From IMG/VR virus record IMGVR_UViG_3300047094_000522, positions 1 to 46,725 of that record: DNA of 46,725 bases; one strand, given 5' to 3'. Under the pieces are notes generated by a model. That model searched no databases and was not told the DNA's origin. It saw only the letters and a list, made by a program, of their open reading frames with translations. Position numbers and translations under genes: made by a program. Each line of letters begins with the position of its first letter. The first letter of the stretch is position 1. This document shows, piece by piece, positions 46,187-46,725 of the stretch. This stretch comes from a virus.

Positions 46187-46255
46187 GCTCCTTATGTGGA
46201 GCGGGCGCGCATCCATGCGCCTTTGTCGGCCGTCATGGCCGTCCCGCAAGTCGGG
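46187..46255 (-). promoter_or_regulatory. Four tandem hairpins before glycosyltransferase
   Basis: In the 76-base gap: CCCG/CGGG, CGGCC/GGCCG, GCGCAT/ATGCGC and GCTCC/GGAGC. In the last, GGAGC is the Shine-Dalgarno of the glycosyltransferase, so its access is limited. The first ones may act as a terminator or RNA stabiliser after the virion protein gene. Confidence 0.45.
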
Positions 46256-46257
46256 AA

Positions 46258-46683
46258 TCAGCCCTTAACCCAGCCGAGCACGCCAGCATCAGCCGCCGTC
46301 ACCGGAGCCTCTTCACCACGCGACAGACGAGCCGTCACAACAGTGTTCACGCTGACCGCGGGGGTCGCCGTGACCTTGAGGTAACGCTTCTTCGCCTTGG
46401 TGTCGACATCGAGCTTCACGATCGATGCCACGGCCGTGTCGGACACGGTCGGGATCGTGAAGTCGGTGCCGCCGACGAGACCGGGCACGTTCGAGTAGGA
46501 CACGTTGTCGTCCGACTCTTCGACCTTCAGCACGCTGGCGAAAACCGTCGAGGCGTTGCTCGCCCGCATCACGGTCACGCTCGCGTGATCGTAGCCGCGG
46601 GTGTCGATCGTCAGGGTCACTGCGCTGGTGCCGACGGCCGCGGGGACGGAGCCGACAACCTTGTCGTTCTGAGAATGGATCAT
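46258..46683 (-). CDS. Probable virion (head decoration-like) protein
   Basis: 141 aa, ATG at 46683 with AAGGAG. It is beta-rich (SVPAAVGTSAVTLTIDTRGY, HASVTVMRASNASTVFASVL, VSDTAVASIVKLDVDTKAKK, RYLKVTATPAVSVNTVVTAR), the pattern of phage coat-associated proteins that follow the major capsid gene. The unusual sequence does not match a named family that I recognise. It is the rightmost complete gene. Confidence 0.65.
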   Translation of the reverse strand: MIHSQNDKVVGSVPAAVGTSAVTLTIDTRGYDHASVTVMRASNASTVFASVLKVEESDDNVSYSNVPGLVGGTDFTIPTVSDTAVASIVKLDVDTKAKKRYLKVTATPAVSVNTVVTARLSRGEEAPVTAADAGVLGWVKG

Positions 46684-46725
46684 GGTTCTGGGGTTCTCCT
46701 TCTATAGGGTGTTTGTCAGGCTCAC

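Noticed and set aside
1-46725. Terminase, portal, major capsid, DNA polymerase and endolysin genes
   Set aside because: Searched for by motif in the translations, not found; the structural block is cut by the right edge and the sugar block by the left edge, so they are probably outside the window.

Overview
The window reads as 46.7 kb of a temperate tailed phage or prophage with siphovirus-like (long, non-contractile tail) architecture. It is GC-rich and almost wholly coding. About 67 genes lie on the minus strand, packed with 1-4 base stop/start overlaps (ATGA, GTGA, TGATG, TAATG). Only two genes, the integrase and a small neighbour, lie on the plus strand. No ribosomal or host housekeeping genes are visible. 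The host is probably a planctomycete. This is inferred from a pseudopilin-like protein whose N-terminus resembles the large planctomycete prepilin (DUF1559) family, a secreted Cys-containing protein of a type I associate with planctomycete genomes, Tat-type signal sequences, a small TatA homologue and a CsrA homologue. No database search was possible, so the host call is inference.

Layout, read right to left (the direction of most transcription). 46.7-43.2 kb: a probable virion protein, a glycosyltransferase, and head-tail connector and completion proteins (gp6-like connector, head closure, HK97 gp10-like, tail terminator). 42.8-34.6 kb: two paralogous tail-tube-like proteins, a tail assembly chaperone pair with a probable -1 programmed frameshift, a 1,888-residue tape measure protein and a distal tail protein. 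34.6-32.4 kb: small virion-like proteins, three of them Cys-rich. 32.4-29.5 kb: metallophosphoesterase, dCMP deaminase, dNMP kinase and a small membrane protein. 29.5-21.3 kb: a duplicated and modular set of baseplate-upper-like, collagen-like, LamG-domain and glycine-rich tail fibre genes. 21.35-20.2 kb: plus-strand integrase and a small gene. 20.0-10.3 kb: a two-repeat regulator, SNF2-like helicase, coiled-coil protein, a putative DNA-binding protein, PLD nuclease, primase-polymerase, SF1 helicase, ExoX-C-like protein, PAPS-reductase-like protein and CsrA. 10.3-2.2 kb: a dense accessory cassette of small genes, including TatA, two Tat-signal proteins, a pseudopilin-like protein, a trypsin-like protease, MazG, GNAT and small membrane peptides. 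2.2-0 kb: VRR-NUC nuclease, methyltransferase and two glycosyltransferases, the last running off the left edge. Terminase, portal, major capsid protein and endolysin are not recognised and are presumably outside the window.

How the parts fit. The right half builds the virion tail. The middle replicates and integrates the genome. The left quarter looks like a host-interaction cassette aimed at the envelope (Tat translocation, secreted proteins, protease, pilin-like protein, glycan modification) and at gene regulation (CsrA). Three regulatory patterns recur. A motif around GGCTACTGG lies 5' of several transcription units. A 19-base leader is shared by csrA and a neighbouring gene and contains GGA motifs of the kind CsrA binds. 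Hairpins overlap ribosome binding sites or end operons. No intergenic stretch exceeds 300 bases; the largest (16523-16739) holds a terminator and a run of strong hairpins.
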